From positions 1 through 34,021 of the forward strand of contig JBFMCJ010000002.1 of assembly GCA_040754675.1 (NCBI GenBank): DNA of 34,021 nt, given 5' to 3'. The translations under genes and the position numbers were made by a program. Of the stretch, positions 16,641-24,023 are shown piece by piece (position 1 is the stretch's first letter; every line of letters starts with the position of its first letter). This stretch comes from Bacillota bacterium. GTDB lineage: Bacteria; Bacillota; Limnochordia; Limnochordales; Geochordaceae. The notes under the pieces are model-generated. The model saw only the letters and a list, made by a program, of their open reading frames with translations, did no database searches and had not been told where the DNA came from.

Positions 16641-17267
16641 CTAGCTCCTTCCGCGGACCTCAGAGAGGAGTTGCAAAAACTGGGACGTCGTCCGGTTGAG
16701 GGCCGCCACCCGGCGGTCGATGATCCCGGACAGGTACACGTAGACGAACAGCACCGGCACCGCGATGGTGAGCCCTGCAGCCGTAGTGATCAGCGCTTCT
16801 GCGATGCCCGCGCTCAAGCCCGACGGTTCAACCCCCTCCATGGCCGCCAGGATCCGGAAGCTGCGGATGATACCGGTGACCGTTCCAAGAAGCCCCAGCA
16901 TGGGCGCGCCCGTGACGATGGCATCGAGCCACGCCATGCGGCTTTCCATCTTCTGGACCTCGTCCTGACCCACCCGCTCGATGCGCGCCCGTACTTCTTC
17001 CAGAGGGCGGTCCCACGCCGCCAGCCCCTCCGCCAGCACCGCAGAGGTTGGGCCGTTTGCCCTTCGAATCGTCTGCATCGCTTCGAGCAGCCGCCCCTCG
17101 TGGACGAGGATGCGGAGCTCGTCCATGATGCGGTCGGAGTCGCCGCGAAGCTTGGCAAAGTACCACAGACGTTCGAGGCTGATGGCGACGGCGAATACCG
17201 AGACGAGGCCCAGCGGAATCATGACCGGGCCGCCCTTGACCAGAATGTCAACCACGGTGGCGAACAT
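16641..17267 (-). CDS. exbB: MotA/TolQ/ExbB family proton-channel protein
   Basis: A 208-residue protein with three membrane segments: an N-terminal helix ('VMIPLGLVSVFAVAISLERL') and a C-terminal pair containing 'GAPMLGLLGTVTGIIRSF' and 'GIAEALITTAAGLTIAVPVLFVYVYL', signature sequences of ExbB/TolQ. The Thr residues in these stretches correspond to the polar residues lining the proton path. It forms the stator pentamer with the ExbD dimer. ATG at 17267 follows a very good GAGGAGG site four bases upstream. It is the first gene of the envelope cluster, with a 195-base spacer upstream that presumably carries the promoter. Confidence 0.94.
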   Translation of the reverse strand: MFATVVDILVKGGPVMIPLGLVSVFAVAISLERLWYFAKLRGDSDRIMDELRILVHEGRLLEAMQTIRRANGPTSAVLAEGLAAWDRPLEEVRARIERVGQDEVQKMESRMAWLDAIVTGAPMLGLLGTVTGIIRSFRILAAMEGVEPSGLSAGIAEALITTAAGLTIAVPVLFVYVYLSGIIDRRVAALNRTTSQFLQLLSEVRGRS

Positions 17268-17301
17268 GACGCCTCCTCACAAGCCCGCGGCCTGGGCCCG
17301 T

Positions 17302-17325
17302 CTGCCTGTCCAGACAGACTGGCAG
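17302..17325 (-). promoter_or_regulatory. Imperfect inverted repeat upstream of exbB
   Basis: The arms CTGCC and GGCAG enclose a tight palindrome, CTGTC-CA-GACAG, on the plus strand, about 35-58 bases before the exbB start codon. It sits where an operator or leader hairpin would be expected for the envelope cluster. No convincing -35/-10 pair could be assigned, so this is a structural observation only. Confidence 0.3.
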
Positions 17326-17462
17326 GGATTTCGACGGCCTGGAAGCAATCCCTACCGTTGCGGGGCCGTTTCCAACACCCTCCGGCGTTGTCGCACGCCT
17401 TCGGGCCGCAGGCCCCCCTATAACCCTCGAAAGCTCCAGGAAATCTCAGGGGTACCGGCGCT

Positions 17463-18254
17463 TTACAGGATTTTCTCCAGGAAGGCGCGGGTGCGGGGCT
17501 CCTTCGGGGCGGGGAAGACCTCGCTCGGCGGGCCCTGCTCCACGATGCGGCCTTCGTCCATGAAGATGACCCGGCGAGCCGCCTCTCGGGCGAAGCCCAT
17601 CTCGTGGGTGACCACCACCATGGTCATGCCCTCCCTGGCCAGGTCGCGCATGACGTCGAGCACTTCCTTGATCATCTCGGGGTCCAAAGCGCTCGTCGGT
17701 TCGTCGAAGAGCATGATCTTGGGCCGCATCGCAAGCCCTCTGGCGATGGCCACGCGCTGCTGCTGTCCCCCGGAGAGCTGGGAGGGGTACGCGTTGGCCT
17801 TGTCCGGAATCCCCACTTTCTCCAGGAGCGCCAGCGCCTCGCGGCGCGCCTGTTCGGGAGGGATCCCGCGCACCTTGATGGGCGCCAGCGTGATGTTCTC
17901 CAGCGCCGTCATGTGCGGGTACAAATTGAACTGCTGGAAAACCATCCCCACCTCGCTTCGAAGCCGCGTGATGGGGGTCTTCGGGTCGTTGACGTCGAAG
18001 CTGTCCACCACGATGGTGCCCTGCTGGATCGGCTCCAGGCGGTTGATGCAGCGCAGAAGGGTGCTCTTGCCCGATCCGCTTGGCCCGATGATGACCAGCA
18101 CCTCGCCCGGGTAAATCTCGAGATCGATCCCCTTGAGCACGTGAAGCGATCCGAACCACTTGTGAACGCCCTGAAACCGGATGATGGGCGTCTGCTGCTG
18201 AGCCTGCTGCGCTTGGCGCACCTGCTGCGCCTGCGGTGCTTCCGAGACGACCAC
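17463..18254 (-). CDS. Polar amino-acid-type ABC transporter ATP-binding protein
   Basis: A GlnQ/HisP-type ATPase of about 263 residues. It has '[25 protein letters not shown]', Walker [10 protein letters not shown], a Q-loop in '[20 protein letters not shown]', signature LSGGQQQR, Walker [15 protein letters not shown] and the switch His in VVVTHEM. These are diagnostic for the amino-acid uptake class. No permease or binding-protein gene is adjacent, so it must work with subunits encoded elsewhere or have lost them. The frame opens at 18452, but that would cross the terminator of the upstream gene. GTG at 18254 with AAGGGG eleven bases upstream is a better start. Between it and the ATPase core is an unusual Gln/Ala-rich stretch (about 22 residues, '[16 protein letters not shown]'), which may be a linker or mean that translation starts later. 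Confidence 0.88.
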   Translation of the reverse strand: MVVSEAPQAQQVRQAQQAQQQTPIIRFQGVHKWFGSLHVLKGIDLEIYPGEVLVIIGPSGSGKSTLLRCINRLEPIQQGTIVVDSFDVNDPKTPITRLRSEVGMVFQQFNLYPHMTALENITLAPIKVRGIPPEQARREALALLEKVGIPDKANAYPSQLSGGQQQRVAIARGLAMRPKIMLFDEPTSALDPEMIKEVLDVMRDLAREGMTMVVVTHEMGFAREAARRVIFMDEGRIVEQGPPSEVFPAPKEPRTRAFLEKIL

Positions 18255-18344
18255 CCCTGGGGACACCCCTTCTGCCAGGCCTGGGCTTCTTTTCGAAGCC
18301 GTCTCGATTGTTCCTGCGGCGGGCCCGAAAAAGAGAGGTGCCGG

Positions 18345-18389
18345 AAAACTAAAACCCCGGCGGCTTCGAGCTTCGAAGCAGCGCCGGGG
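18345..18389 (-). terminator. Intrinsic terminator after the sporulation/acetyltransferase unit
   Basis: On the minus strand, CCCCGGCG, a two-base bulge, GCTTCGA, a three-base loop, TCGAAGC and CGCCGGGG form a stem of 15 pairs. It is followed at once by TTTTAGTTTT. It begins 23 bases after the stop of the acetyltransferase gene and lies before the ABC ATPase start. This is the clearest Rho-independent terminator in the window and probably ends the transcript carrying dacF-spoIIA-sigF-acetyltransferase. Confidence 0.93.
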
Positions 18390-18411
18390 ATGGTGCGACA
18401 GGGTCCGGTCG

Positions 18412-18963
18412 TCAGGCGGACAGCGCTCCTGGATCCCGGGTGCGTTCGGCAAGGGCCTCCTCAGGCGTTACGCTCATCAGGAGAAGTTCGTCCGGGCGCC
18501 CGTCCTCCACGACGTGCATGCGCCCTTCCTTGCGAAAGCCGCACTTCTCGTAGCAACGGATGGCCCGCCGGTTGCTCCTGAGCACCCGCAGGTAGATACT
18601 CCGCATGTGGCGCTGCTCGAAGAGGTAGCGCAGCAGGGTCCGGATGGCTTCGGTGCCGAGACCCTGGTTCCACAGCTCCGGCCGGCCGATGCGGATCCGC
18701 AGCTCCGCCTCGCCGCTTCGCCAGGCGATGTGATGCAGATCCACGTCGCCGATGGGAACGCCGTCCGGCCCTTCGATGATGAACGTCAGCCGGTACCGGT
18801 CCCGCCGGCTTTGCTCCACCCACTCCTGGGTGCGTTCCAGGGTGGTAGGGTACTCGCCGTGAACGAACTGCGCCACCTCGGGGTTCAAAGACCACTGCAG
18901 GAGGTAGGGAGCATCCTCGGGCCTGACCGGCCGGAGGCCGATCCGTTCCCCCTCGATGCGCAT
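18412..18963 (-). CDS. GNAT-family N-acetyltransferase (RimJ/RimL-like)
   Basis: A 183-residue acetyltransferase of the RimJ/RimL/SpeG type, using acetyl-CoA. '[17 protein letters not shown]' opens the fold. '[29 protein letters not shown]' is motif A with the Q/R-x-x-G-x-G/A acetyl-CoA loop (here N-Q-G-L-G). '[26 protein letters not shown]' is motif B. The substrate cannot be read from sequence: ribosomal protein, polyamine or small molecule are all possible. ATG at 18963 has a strong GAGGGAG site seven bases upstream, which decides it over longer frames. It follows sigF by 162 bases and is the last gene before the terminator. Confidence 0.88.
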   Translation of the reverse strand: MRIEGERIGLRPVRPEDAPYLLQWSLNPEVAQFVHGEYPTTLERTQEWVEQSRRDRYRLTFIIEGPDGVPIGDVDLHHIAWRSGEAELRIRIGRPELWNQGLGTEAIRTLLRYLFEQRHMRSIYLRVLRSNRRAIRCYEKCGFRKEGRMHVVEDGRPDELLLMSVTPEEALAERTRDPGALSA

Positions 18964-18981
18964 CGCAGCACTCCCTCGCTC

Positions 18982-18991
18982 ACTACGTAGT
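18982..18991. promoter_or_regulatory. 10-bp perfect palindrome upstream of the acetyltransferase gene
   Basis: ACTACGTAGT is a perfect inverted repeat 19-28 bases before the acetyltransferase start codon, in the 162-base gap after sigF. It partly adjoins the Shine-Dalgarno region and could be a regulator site, or chance. The rest of the gap holds no recognisable gene. Confidence 0.2.
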
Positions 18992-19125
18992 TGTCGCTGC
19001 ATCTTTGCAAGGTACGGCTCTTTCGACGGTCGCAACGTTTCGAGGGGACGTTCGTCTTTGGCCGGCGTCCGCCATCGCTCACGCGAATTCGAAGCGCTTC
19101 ACGCCGACCCTTCCGGCAAGTGAAG

Positions 19126-19839
19126 TCACGGCTGGGATGAAGTGGCAGGCGCCTCCAGATCGCGCCGCAGATGAGCCAGCGCCTCCCGCTCCCGGCGGGA
19201 AACAACAGGCTGGGAAAGGCCGAGGAGCTGCGCCACCTCCCGCTGGCGCAGGCCCTGGAAGAAGCGGAGGTAGACGATGCGCCGAAGCTCATCGGGCAGC
19301 CGCCCCAGCGCCCGGCGAACGTCCAGCGTATCGGCCCAGTGCTCGGCTTCACCCGGAGGGGCGGCAGGCGAAAGCGGCGTCTCTTCCAGCGGGACGGGCG
19401 CCGCCATGGCCCCCACGGCGGCCGCGAGTTCGGCGGCGTCCACGCCCATCATGGCGGCAAGCTCGGTGAGGGTCGCATCGCGCCCCCTGTCCGCCTGGAA
19501 CCGCCGGCGGCACTCCTCGGCTGCACGCAGCAGTTCCGCCGCTCCCCGGACTCCGCTGACGGCCCGGCTCTTCTCCACCAGCCGGCGAAGTTGGCCGAGC
19601 ATGATGGGAACCGCACAGGTGGCAAAGGAGACCCCGGCCGAAGGATCGAAGCGCGCCGCGGCCTCGACCAGACCCAGCCGCGCGGCCTGCAGCAGGTCGT
19701 CGAACTCCACCGGAAAGGCCCGGAAGCGCCTGGCCACCGCCACGGCCAGCTTCTCGTGCTCTTCCGGGCGAACGGGGAGGCGATCAGCGGGGGCCCGCTT
19801 GCTTTTGATCGGCGGCAGGCCGCTTGAACAGGCGCACAC
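19126..19839 (-). CDS. sigF: Forespore-type RNA polymerase sigma factor (SigF)
   Basis: A 237-residue sigma-70-family factor. Region 2 is 'VEFDDLLQAARLGLVEAAARFDPSAGVSFATCAVPIMLGQLRRLV', close to the sporulation sigma F/G pattern. Region 3 is 'RGRDATLTELAAMMGVDAAELAAAV'. Region 4 has 'LPDELRRIVYLRFFQGLRQREVAQLLGLSQPVVSRREREAL', a helix-turn-helix. The usual SQVQVSR of sigma F reads SQPVVSR, and the KVSRS block is not clear, so it is divergent. Assignment rests on its place directly after spoIIAB. The only start upstream of region 2 is GTG at 19839, giving a 56-base overlap with spoIIAB; GTG codons further in would remove part of region 2.1. It would direct early forespore genes. Confidence 0.85.
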   Translation of the reverse strand: MCACSSGLPPIKSKRAPADRLPVRPEEHEKLAVAVARRFRAFPVEFDDLLQAARLGLVEAAARFDPSAGVSFATCAVPIMLGQLRRLVEKSRAVSGVRGAAELLRAAEECRRRFQADRGRDATLTELAAMMGVDAAELAAAVGAMAAPVPLEETPLSPAAPPGEAEHWADTLDVRRALGRLPDELRRIVYLRFFQGLRQREVAQLLGLSQPVVSRREREALAHLRRDLEAPATSSQP

Positions 19840-20281
19840 AGGTGCCCTCTCCCGGGACGGAGTCCACGAGCACCTGGTCCATGTACGTTTCGGCTACGGA
19901 AAAGCCGATGCCCAGGTGGTCTCCGCCAGCACTCGAGTAGCCGGCCTCCCGCGCTCTGGCCACGTCTTTGATCCCCCGGCCCCTGTCCTCCACTACCACC
20001 TCGAGCCCCCCGTCCTGCGCCCGGCCGGCGACCCAGACCGGGCCCGGGGACTGGCCCGCGTAGGCGTGAATCACGGCGTTGGCCACCATCTCGGAGACGG
20101 CCAGCTTGATGTCCTCGATCTCGTCCAGCGTGAAGGCCAACCGCGCGGCGAAGGCCGCGACGACCGCCCTGGCGAAGGCCAGGTTATCGGGGGACGCCGC
20201 AATGGCCAAAAGGAAGCTGTCCGGCCCTTGTCCCCATGCCGCAGTCAGCCATCTCGGCGAGCGTGCCGGTTCACCGCTCAT
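19784..20281 (-). CDS. spoIIAB: Anti-sigma F factor and protein kinase SpoIIAB
   Basis: A 165-residue GHKL-type kinase. It has N-box 'LAVSEMVANAVIHAY', G1 box 'VEDRGRGIKDVARAREAGYSS' and 'LGIGFSVAETYMDQVLVDS' near the C-terminus, all as in SpoIIAB. It binds sigma F and phosphorylates SpoIIAA. The N-terminus has about 25 extra residues before 'LLAIAASPDNLAFARAVV' compared with typical family members. ATG at 20281 overlaps the spoIIAA stop by 11 bases. The 3' end overlaps sigF by 56 bases, an unusually long nesting. Confidence 0.95.
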   Translation of the reverse strand: MSGEPARSPRWLTAAWGQGPDSFLLAIAASPDNLAFARAVVAAFAARLAFTLDEIEDIKLAVSEMVANAVIHAYAGQSPGPVWVAGRAQDGGLEVVVEDRGRGIKDVARAREAGYSSAGGDHLGIGFSVAETYMDQVLVDSVPGEGTCVRLFKRPAADQKQAGPR

Positions 20282-20672
20282 GGGGCGTGCGCCTCCTCCG
20301 CCTCGGGGCAGGCCCGCTGCGCTTCGGGGCCAGGCGGGTGAGGGCTTCCGCCTCGCTGCCGGCTACCTCCACCAGCCTGAGCGCGCCGCTGATCTCCAGC
20401 ATCCGGCGCACCCGGGGGGTGACTTCCACCACCACCAGCCGCCCGCCCCGGCCGAGGGCCGCCCGGTACCGGCCGAGGATCACGGCGATGCCGGTGCTAT
20501 CGAGAAAGGTGAGCCCCTTCAAGTTGAGAACGATGTGCCGGAGCTCGCCGTTGCCGGCCCAGGCCTCCTCGACGGGGTTGCGAAGCTGTGCGGCCGATGC
20601 CATGTCGAGTTCGCCTTCGACGCGTGCGACCAGTACGGGTCCCTGACGCTGCAGTTGGACCGTGACCGCCAA
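20271..20672 (-). CDS. spoIIAA: Anti-sigma F factor antagonist SpoIIAA
   Basis: A 133-residue STAS-domain protein. 'VEGELDMASAAQLRNPVEEA', 'LRHIVLNLKGLTFLDSTGIAVILGRYRA' and 'RVRRMLEISGALRLVEV' match SpoIIAA. The Ser of the D-S-T-G motif (Ser59) is the site SpoIIAB would phosphorylate; the next residue is Thr rather than the usual Ser. A basic arginine-rich tail of about 18 residues extends past the STAS fold. The start is a rare TTG at 20672 with GGGAGGG eight bases upstream. Gene order dacF-spoIIAA-spoIIAB-sigF is the standard one. Confidence 0.95.
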   Translation of the reverse strand: MAVTVQLQRQGPVLVARVEGELDMASAAQLRNPVEEAWAGNGELRHIVLNLKGLTFLDSTGIAVILGRYRAALGRGGRLVVVEVTPRVRRMLEISGALRLVEVAGSEAEALTRLAPKRSGPAPRRRRRTPHER

Positions 20673-20723
20673 GAACGGGGCCCTCCCACTGTCTGTTTCC
20701 AGGCCACGAGTACCGCAACGCCA

Positions 20724-21992
20724 TTACTTCGCCTGGGGCGGTGCCGGTTTCCTCCCGACAGGAACCCAGGCCTGCATAAAGGAGCGCACCTGGCGCGCCA
20801 CCAGTTCGCCCCACCCGGCTACCTCGACCGGTTGGGCCACCTTGACCGGCACCTCGGCGAGAAGCTTACCCGATGCCGGTTCGACGAGCCGAACCATCCC
20901 GACCCGGGCGTCTGGCCCCAGGGGCGCCACCAGCTGTGAAGGCAGTTCAGCCTTCTTTTCCACCTGGACCTTGGTGCCCCGCTCGACGGTCATGAAGGCG
21001 TCCTGTGCCAGCACCAGGGCAACGTAGGCGGGCTTGCCGCGTGCCACCTCGGCCGCGCCCACCACGTCGCCCGAGGAGGCCAGCCGGCGCGCCTCGTAGC
21101 GCCGGAAACCCCAGTCGAACAGCGCCCTCACGTCGTTTTCCCGGTCCTTCGCCGTGGGTGCGCCCATGGTGACCGCGATGAGCCGCAGGTTATCTCTCAT
21201 CGACGTGACCGCGACGCAGTAGCCGGCTTCGCTGGTCATGCCGGTCTTCAGCCCGTCCAGGCCGGGGTAGCGCTTCAACATGCGGTTGAAGTTGTAGAGT
21301 ACCGGCTTTTTGATGCCGTTCTGGCGCATCGTGTACTCCCACGTGGAGACGAGTTCCAGCAGGCCGGGCGTCTGGACCGCCTGGCGGGAGAGCAGGGCCA
21401 GATCGTAGGCGCTTGCGACGTGCGGACCGGGATCGCCGGTCTGCTGGGGCGGCAGCCCCGTGGAGTTGGCGAAGCGAGTGTTTTTCATGCCCAAAGCCGC
21501 CGCGCGCCGGTTCATCATGTCGACGAACGCGCTCTCGGAGCCGGCCAGGAACTCCGCAACCGCCACCGACGCGTCGTTGGCCGAACCCACCGCGATGGCG
21601 TAGAGAAGCTCCCGCAGCGGCATGCGTTCGCCGACTTCGAGCCAGATCTGGCTGCCTCCCATCGAGGCGGCGTGCTCCGAGGCGACCACCTCGTCGGCCA
21701 TGCTGGCCCGGCCTTCGCTGATGGCTTCCAGGGCCAGCATGAGGGTCATGATCTTGGTCACGCTGGCAGGCGGGAGAGGCTCGTCGGGGTTGAGCGCGTA
21801 GAACACCTGCCCGCTGGCCGCGTCCATCAGCACCGCTGCCCTGGAGGCGAGCTTCAGTTCGGGGACGGCCGGCGGCGCCATCGTCAGCAGCCACTCCGAA
21901 CGCCCCGGCGCGTTGCCGGGGATGCGCCAGACGATCCACAGGGCAACGGCCGCCGCCAGAGCTACCAGCAGCATGGCGAGACGCCGGACCAC
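20724..21992 (-). CDS. dacF: D-alanyl-D-alanine carboxypeptidase, DacF-like
   Basis: A 422-residue low-molecular-weight penicillin-binding protein. An N-terminal hydrophobic helix (4-22) acts as signal or anchor. The catalytic motifs are S-V-T-K (Ser77, Lys80), S-A-N (137-139) and K-T-G in 'LDGLKTGMTSEAGYC'. After the peptidase domain comes a PBP5-type C-terminal beta domain, with an amphipathic C-terminal stretch ('LVARQVRSFMQAW') as the probable membrane anchor. It trims peptidoglycan stem peptides; DacF works in spore cortex modification in Bacillus. The start is GTG at 21992, settled by a strong AGGAGGTG site (22000-22007) seven bases upstream. It lies just upstream of spoIIAA with a 51-base gap. 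Confidence 0.95.
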   Translation of the reverse strand: MVRRLAMLLVALAAAVALWIVWRIPGNAPGRSEWLLTMAPPAVPELKLASRAAVLMDAASGQVFYALNPDEPLPPASVTKIMTLMLALEAISEGRASMADEVVASEHAASMGGSQIWLEVGERMPLRELLYAIAVGSANDASVAVAEFLAGSESAFVDMMNRRAAALGMKNTRFANSTGLPPQQTGDPGPHVASAYDLALLSRQAVQTPGLLELVSTWEYTMRQNGIKKPVLYNFNRMLKRYPGLDGLKTGMTSEAGYCVAVTSMRDNLRLIAVTMGAPTAKDRENDVRALFDWGFRRYEARRLASSGDVVGAAEVARGKPAYVALVLAQDAFMTVERGTKVQVEKKAELPSQLVAPLGPDARVGMVRLVEPASGKLLAEVPVKVAQPVEVAGWGELVARQVRSFMQAWVPVGRKPAPPQAK

Positions 21993-22012
21993 GCAGCGCC
22001 ACCTCCTGGGCC

Positions 22013-22031
22013 TGCCGCAGTTGCTGCGGCA
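22013..22031. promoter_or_regulatory. Perfect hairpin between deoB and dacF
   Basis: TGCCGCAG and CTGCGGCA form a perfect eight-pair stem with a three-base TTG loop, about 93 bases past the deoB stop and just before the dacF Shine-Dalgarno site. No T-run follows on the minus strand, so it is not a standard terminator. It could be an attenuating or processing element, or chance. Confidence 0.35.
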
Positions 22032-22123
22032 CTACCCTATGAAGAGGCGGCCCGGCGCAGAACCGCAGGGCGAGACGGCCATCCTGCGCGGCCTTTCCGC
22101 CGCGGCTCGGGCATTGCCGCAAG

Positions 22124-23332
22124 CTAGATCAGCACGTCGGCGGCAAAGCTCTGGCCTGCGTCGAAATCCGGGCGGGGGCGCAGGCCCAGCATGTCGGCCA
22201 CGGTGGCGGCCACGTCGGCGAAGCTCTCCCTGACCCCAAGCTGCACGCCAGCCCGGATCGGGCGGCCGGTGACGAGGAGCGGCACGTACTCCCGGGAGTG
22301 GTCCGTGCTGGGCGTGACGGGGTCGTTTCCGTGATCCGCCGTGAGGATGAGGACGTCTCGGGCTGTCAGCTCTTGGAGGATCTCCGGCAGCCTGCGGTCG
22401 AACGCCTCGATGCCTCGCGCGTAGGCAACCGGGTCGTTACGGTGGCCCCACAGCGTGTCGAAGTCCACCAGGTTGGTCATGATGAGGCCCCGCCGGTTGG
22501 AGGTGCGCCTCAGGAAATCCAGCGTGGCGTCCACGCCCTCCATGTTGTCTTGGGTGTGGACGGCCTCGGTGATGCCCTGCTCCGCGAAGATATCCTCGAT
22601 CTTCCCTACGGCCCACACCCCCATGCCGGCTTGCGCGACACGGTCGAGAAGAGTCGGCCTGGGGGGCTTCAGGCTGAAGTCCCGCCTGCGGGGCGTCCGG
22701 CGGAACGACCCGGGGCTGCCCTCGAAGGGCCGGGCGATGACGCGCCCGACGGCGTGCGGGCCCCGCAGGATGCCGCGAGCGACCTCACACATGCGGTAAA
22801 GCTCCTCGACCGGTATCACGTCCTCATGGGCCGCGATCTGGAAGACGCTGTCGGCCGAGGTGTAGACGATCGGGCAACCCGTGCGCAGGTGCTCGGCGCC
22901 GAGCTCTTGGATGATCGCGGTGCCGGAAGCGGGGCGGTTACCCAACACCTTGCGTCCGATGGCATGCTCGAACGCCTCGATGATCTCGGCAGGAAAGCCG
23001 TTGGGGTAAACCGGGAAAGGCCTCTTTGTCACAATGCCCGCCAGTTCCCAGTGGCCCGTGGTGGTGTCCTTCCCGGCCGACCGTTCCGCCATCTTGCCGT
23101 AGGCTGCCTGCGGGTGCGGCGGGCACGAGAGTCCGGGAATGGCGTCAATACAGCCCAGCCCGAGCCGCTCCAATCCTGGGGCCGAGAGCCCTCCAACCGA
23201 TTCGGCCGCGTGGCGCAGCGTGTGGCTGCCCTGGTCGCCGTAGTTCGCGGCGTCCGGGAGCTCGCCGATGCCGACGCTGTCCAGGACGATGATTACGACG
23301 CGGTCAACGGGCGCCCTCGCTGCCATGTTCAT
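22124..23332 (-). CDS. deoB: Phosphopentomutase
   Basis: A 402-residue alkaline-phosphatase-superfamily enzyme that interconverts (deoxy)ribose 1- and 5-phosphate in nucleoside salvage. The metal-binding '[21 protein letters not shown]' (Asp18) opens it. '[13 protein letters not shown]' contains the Thr that is phosphorylated, and '[25 protein letters not shown]' holds further metal ligands. ATG at 23332 is decided by an AAGAGGAG site (23338-23345) five bases upstream. It lies between spoIIM and dacF, as drm does in Bacillus, but no purine nucleoside phosphorylase gene follows. Confidence 0.97.
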   Translation of the reverse strand: MNMAARAPVDRVVIIVLDSVGIGELPDAANYGDQGSHTLRHAAESVGGLSAPGLERLGLGCIDAIPGLSCPPHPQAAYGKMAERSAGKDTTTGHWELAGIVTKRPFPVYPNGFPAEIIEAFEHAIGRKVLGNRPASGTAIIQELGAEHLRTGCPIVYTSADSVFQIAAHEDVIPVEELYRMCEVARGILRGPHAVGRVIARPFEGSPGSFRRTPRRRDFSLKPPRPTLLDRVAQAGMGVWAVGKIEDIFAEQGITEAVHTQDNMEGVDATLDFLRRTSNRRGLIMTNLVDFDTLWGHRNDPVAYARGIEAFDRRLPEILQELTARDVLILTADHGNDPVTPSTDHSREYVPLLVTGRPIRAGVQLGVRESFADVAATVADMLGLRPRPDFDAGQSFAADVLI

Positions 23333-23378
23333 TTCCGCTCCTCTTTGAAGTGGCCGTCGCGTGCAACTCCCCGGCGGA

Positions 23379-24023
23379 TTATACCTCCCATCCCAAGAAC
23401 CCCAGCAACAGCCGCGCCGCCGACACACCCAGGACCTCCACCGCAGCAGCCGCTGCCGTTGCGCCGAGGAAACGCAGGCCCGCGCGGCAGTACGCGCCGA
23501 ACGCCGCCGGAAGCCAGACGGACGAAGCGCCCAGCATGGATCGCCCGCACGCGGCAGCGAACGCCAGCGCCTCCCCCGCCGCGCCCAGGGTGGCATACAG
23601 CCCGAGGAGATGCGCCGGCAGCGCGCTCAGCGCCAGGAGCGGCACACCCCTCGGCCCCCAACCGACCAGCGCCGATCCGAGCACGATGCCGGCGGTGTAG
23701 CTACGCAGCACGGCGGCGCCCACAGCCAGCGGGCTGGCCACGACGCTCAGGCCGAAAAGCCAGACGGCCGCGGCCCCCCAGGCAAGCTGCCGCCCCAGGG
23801 CAGCTGCCAGCGGCCCCCAGGGCCCGTCTCCCTCCGGCCAGACCCACGCGGCGTAAAGGGCGGGCGTAGGGGCCTGTTCGGGGGCGGCAAGCGCGTGGTG
23901 AACCCCAACCCCGAAGGCGGCTGCGGCCAGGGCCGTCATCACGAGACGCACGGCGCCCGGCGCACTCGCCGCGGTTGCGCCCGGAGCAGGGGTGCCCCAT
24001 GCCAGAAGGCCGCTCCCCCTCAC
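23379..24023 (-). CDS. spoIIM: Stage II sporulation protein M-like membrane protein
   Basis: An alanine/leucine-rich, multi-pass membrane protein of 214 residues, the typical SpoIIM length. Its central '[32 protein letters not shown]' and '[27 protein letters not shown]' segments match the SpoIIM pattern, including a conserved-type Pro-His/Asn before a long hydrophobic stretch. In Bacillus, SpoIIM with SpoIID and SpoIIP drives septal peptidoglycan hydrolysis and engulfment. GTG at 24023 overlaps the upstream stop by four bases (GTGA), preceded by GGGGGG, and fixes the start; a longer frame from 24098 only mirrors the neighbour. The sequence is highly divergent, so synteny is part of the evidence. 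Confidence 0.75.
   Translation of the reverse strand: MRGSGLLAWGTPAPGATAASAPGAVRLVMTALAAAAFGVGVHHALAAPEQAPTPALYAAWVWPEGDGPWGPLAAALGRQLAWGAAAVWLFGLSVVASPLAVGAAVLRSYTAGIVLGSALVGWGPRGVPLLALSALPAHLLGLYATLGAAGEALAFAAACGRSMLGASSVWLPAAFGAYCRAGLRFLGATAAAAAVEVLGVSAARLLLGFLGWEV

Noticed and set aside
17403-17415. GGGCC-gca-GGCCC hairpin downstream of the ABC ATPase gene
   Set aside because: It is a short five-pair stem with no T-run on either strand, so it is not a convincing terminator in such GC-rich DNA.
19126-19839. A possible non-SigF sigma factor such as SigB or SigG
   Set aside because: The gene follows spoIIAA and spoIIAB directly, which makes SigF the most economical reading, although region 3 and 4 motifs are atypical.
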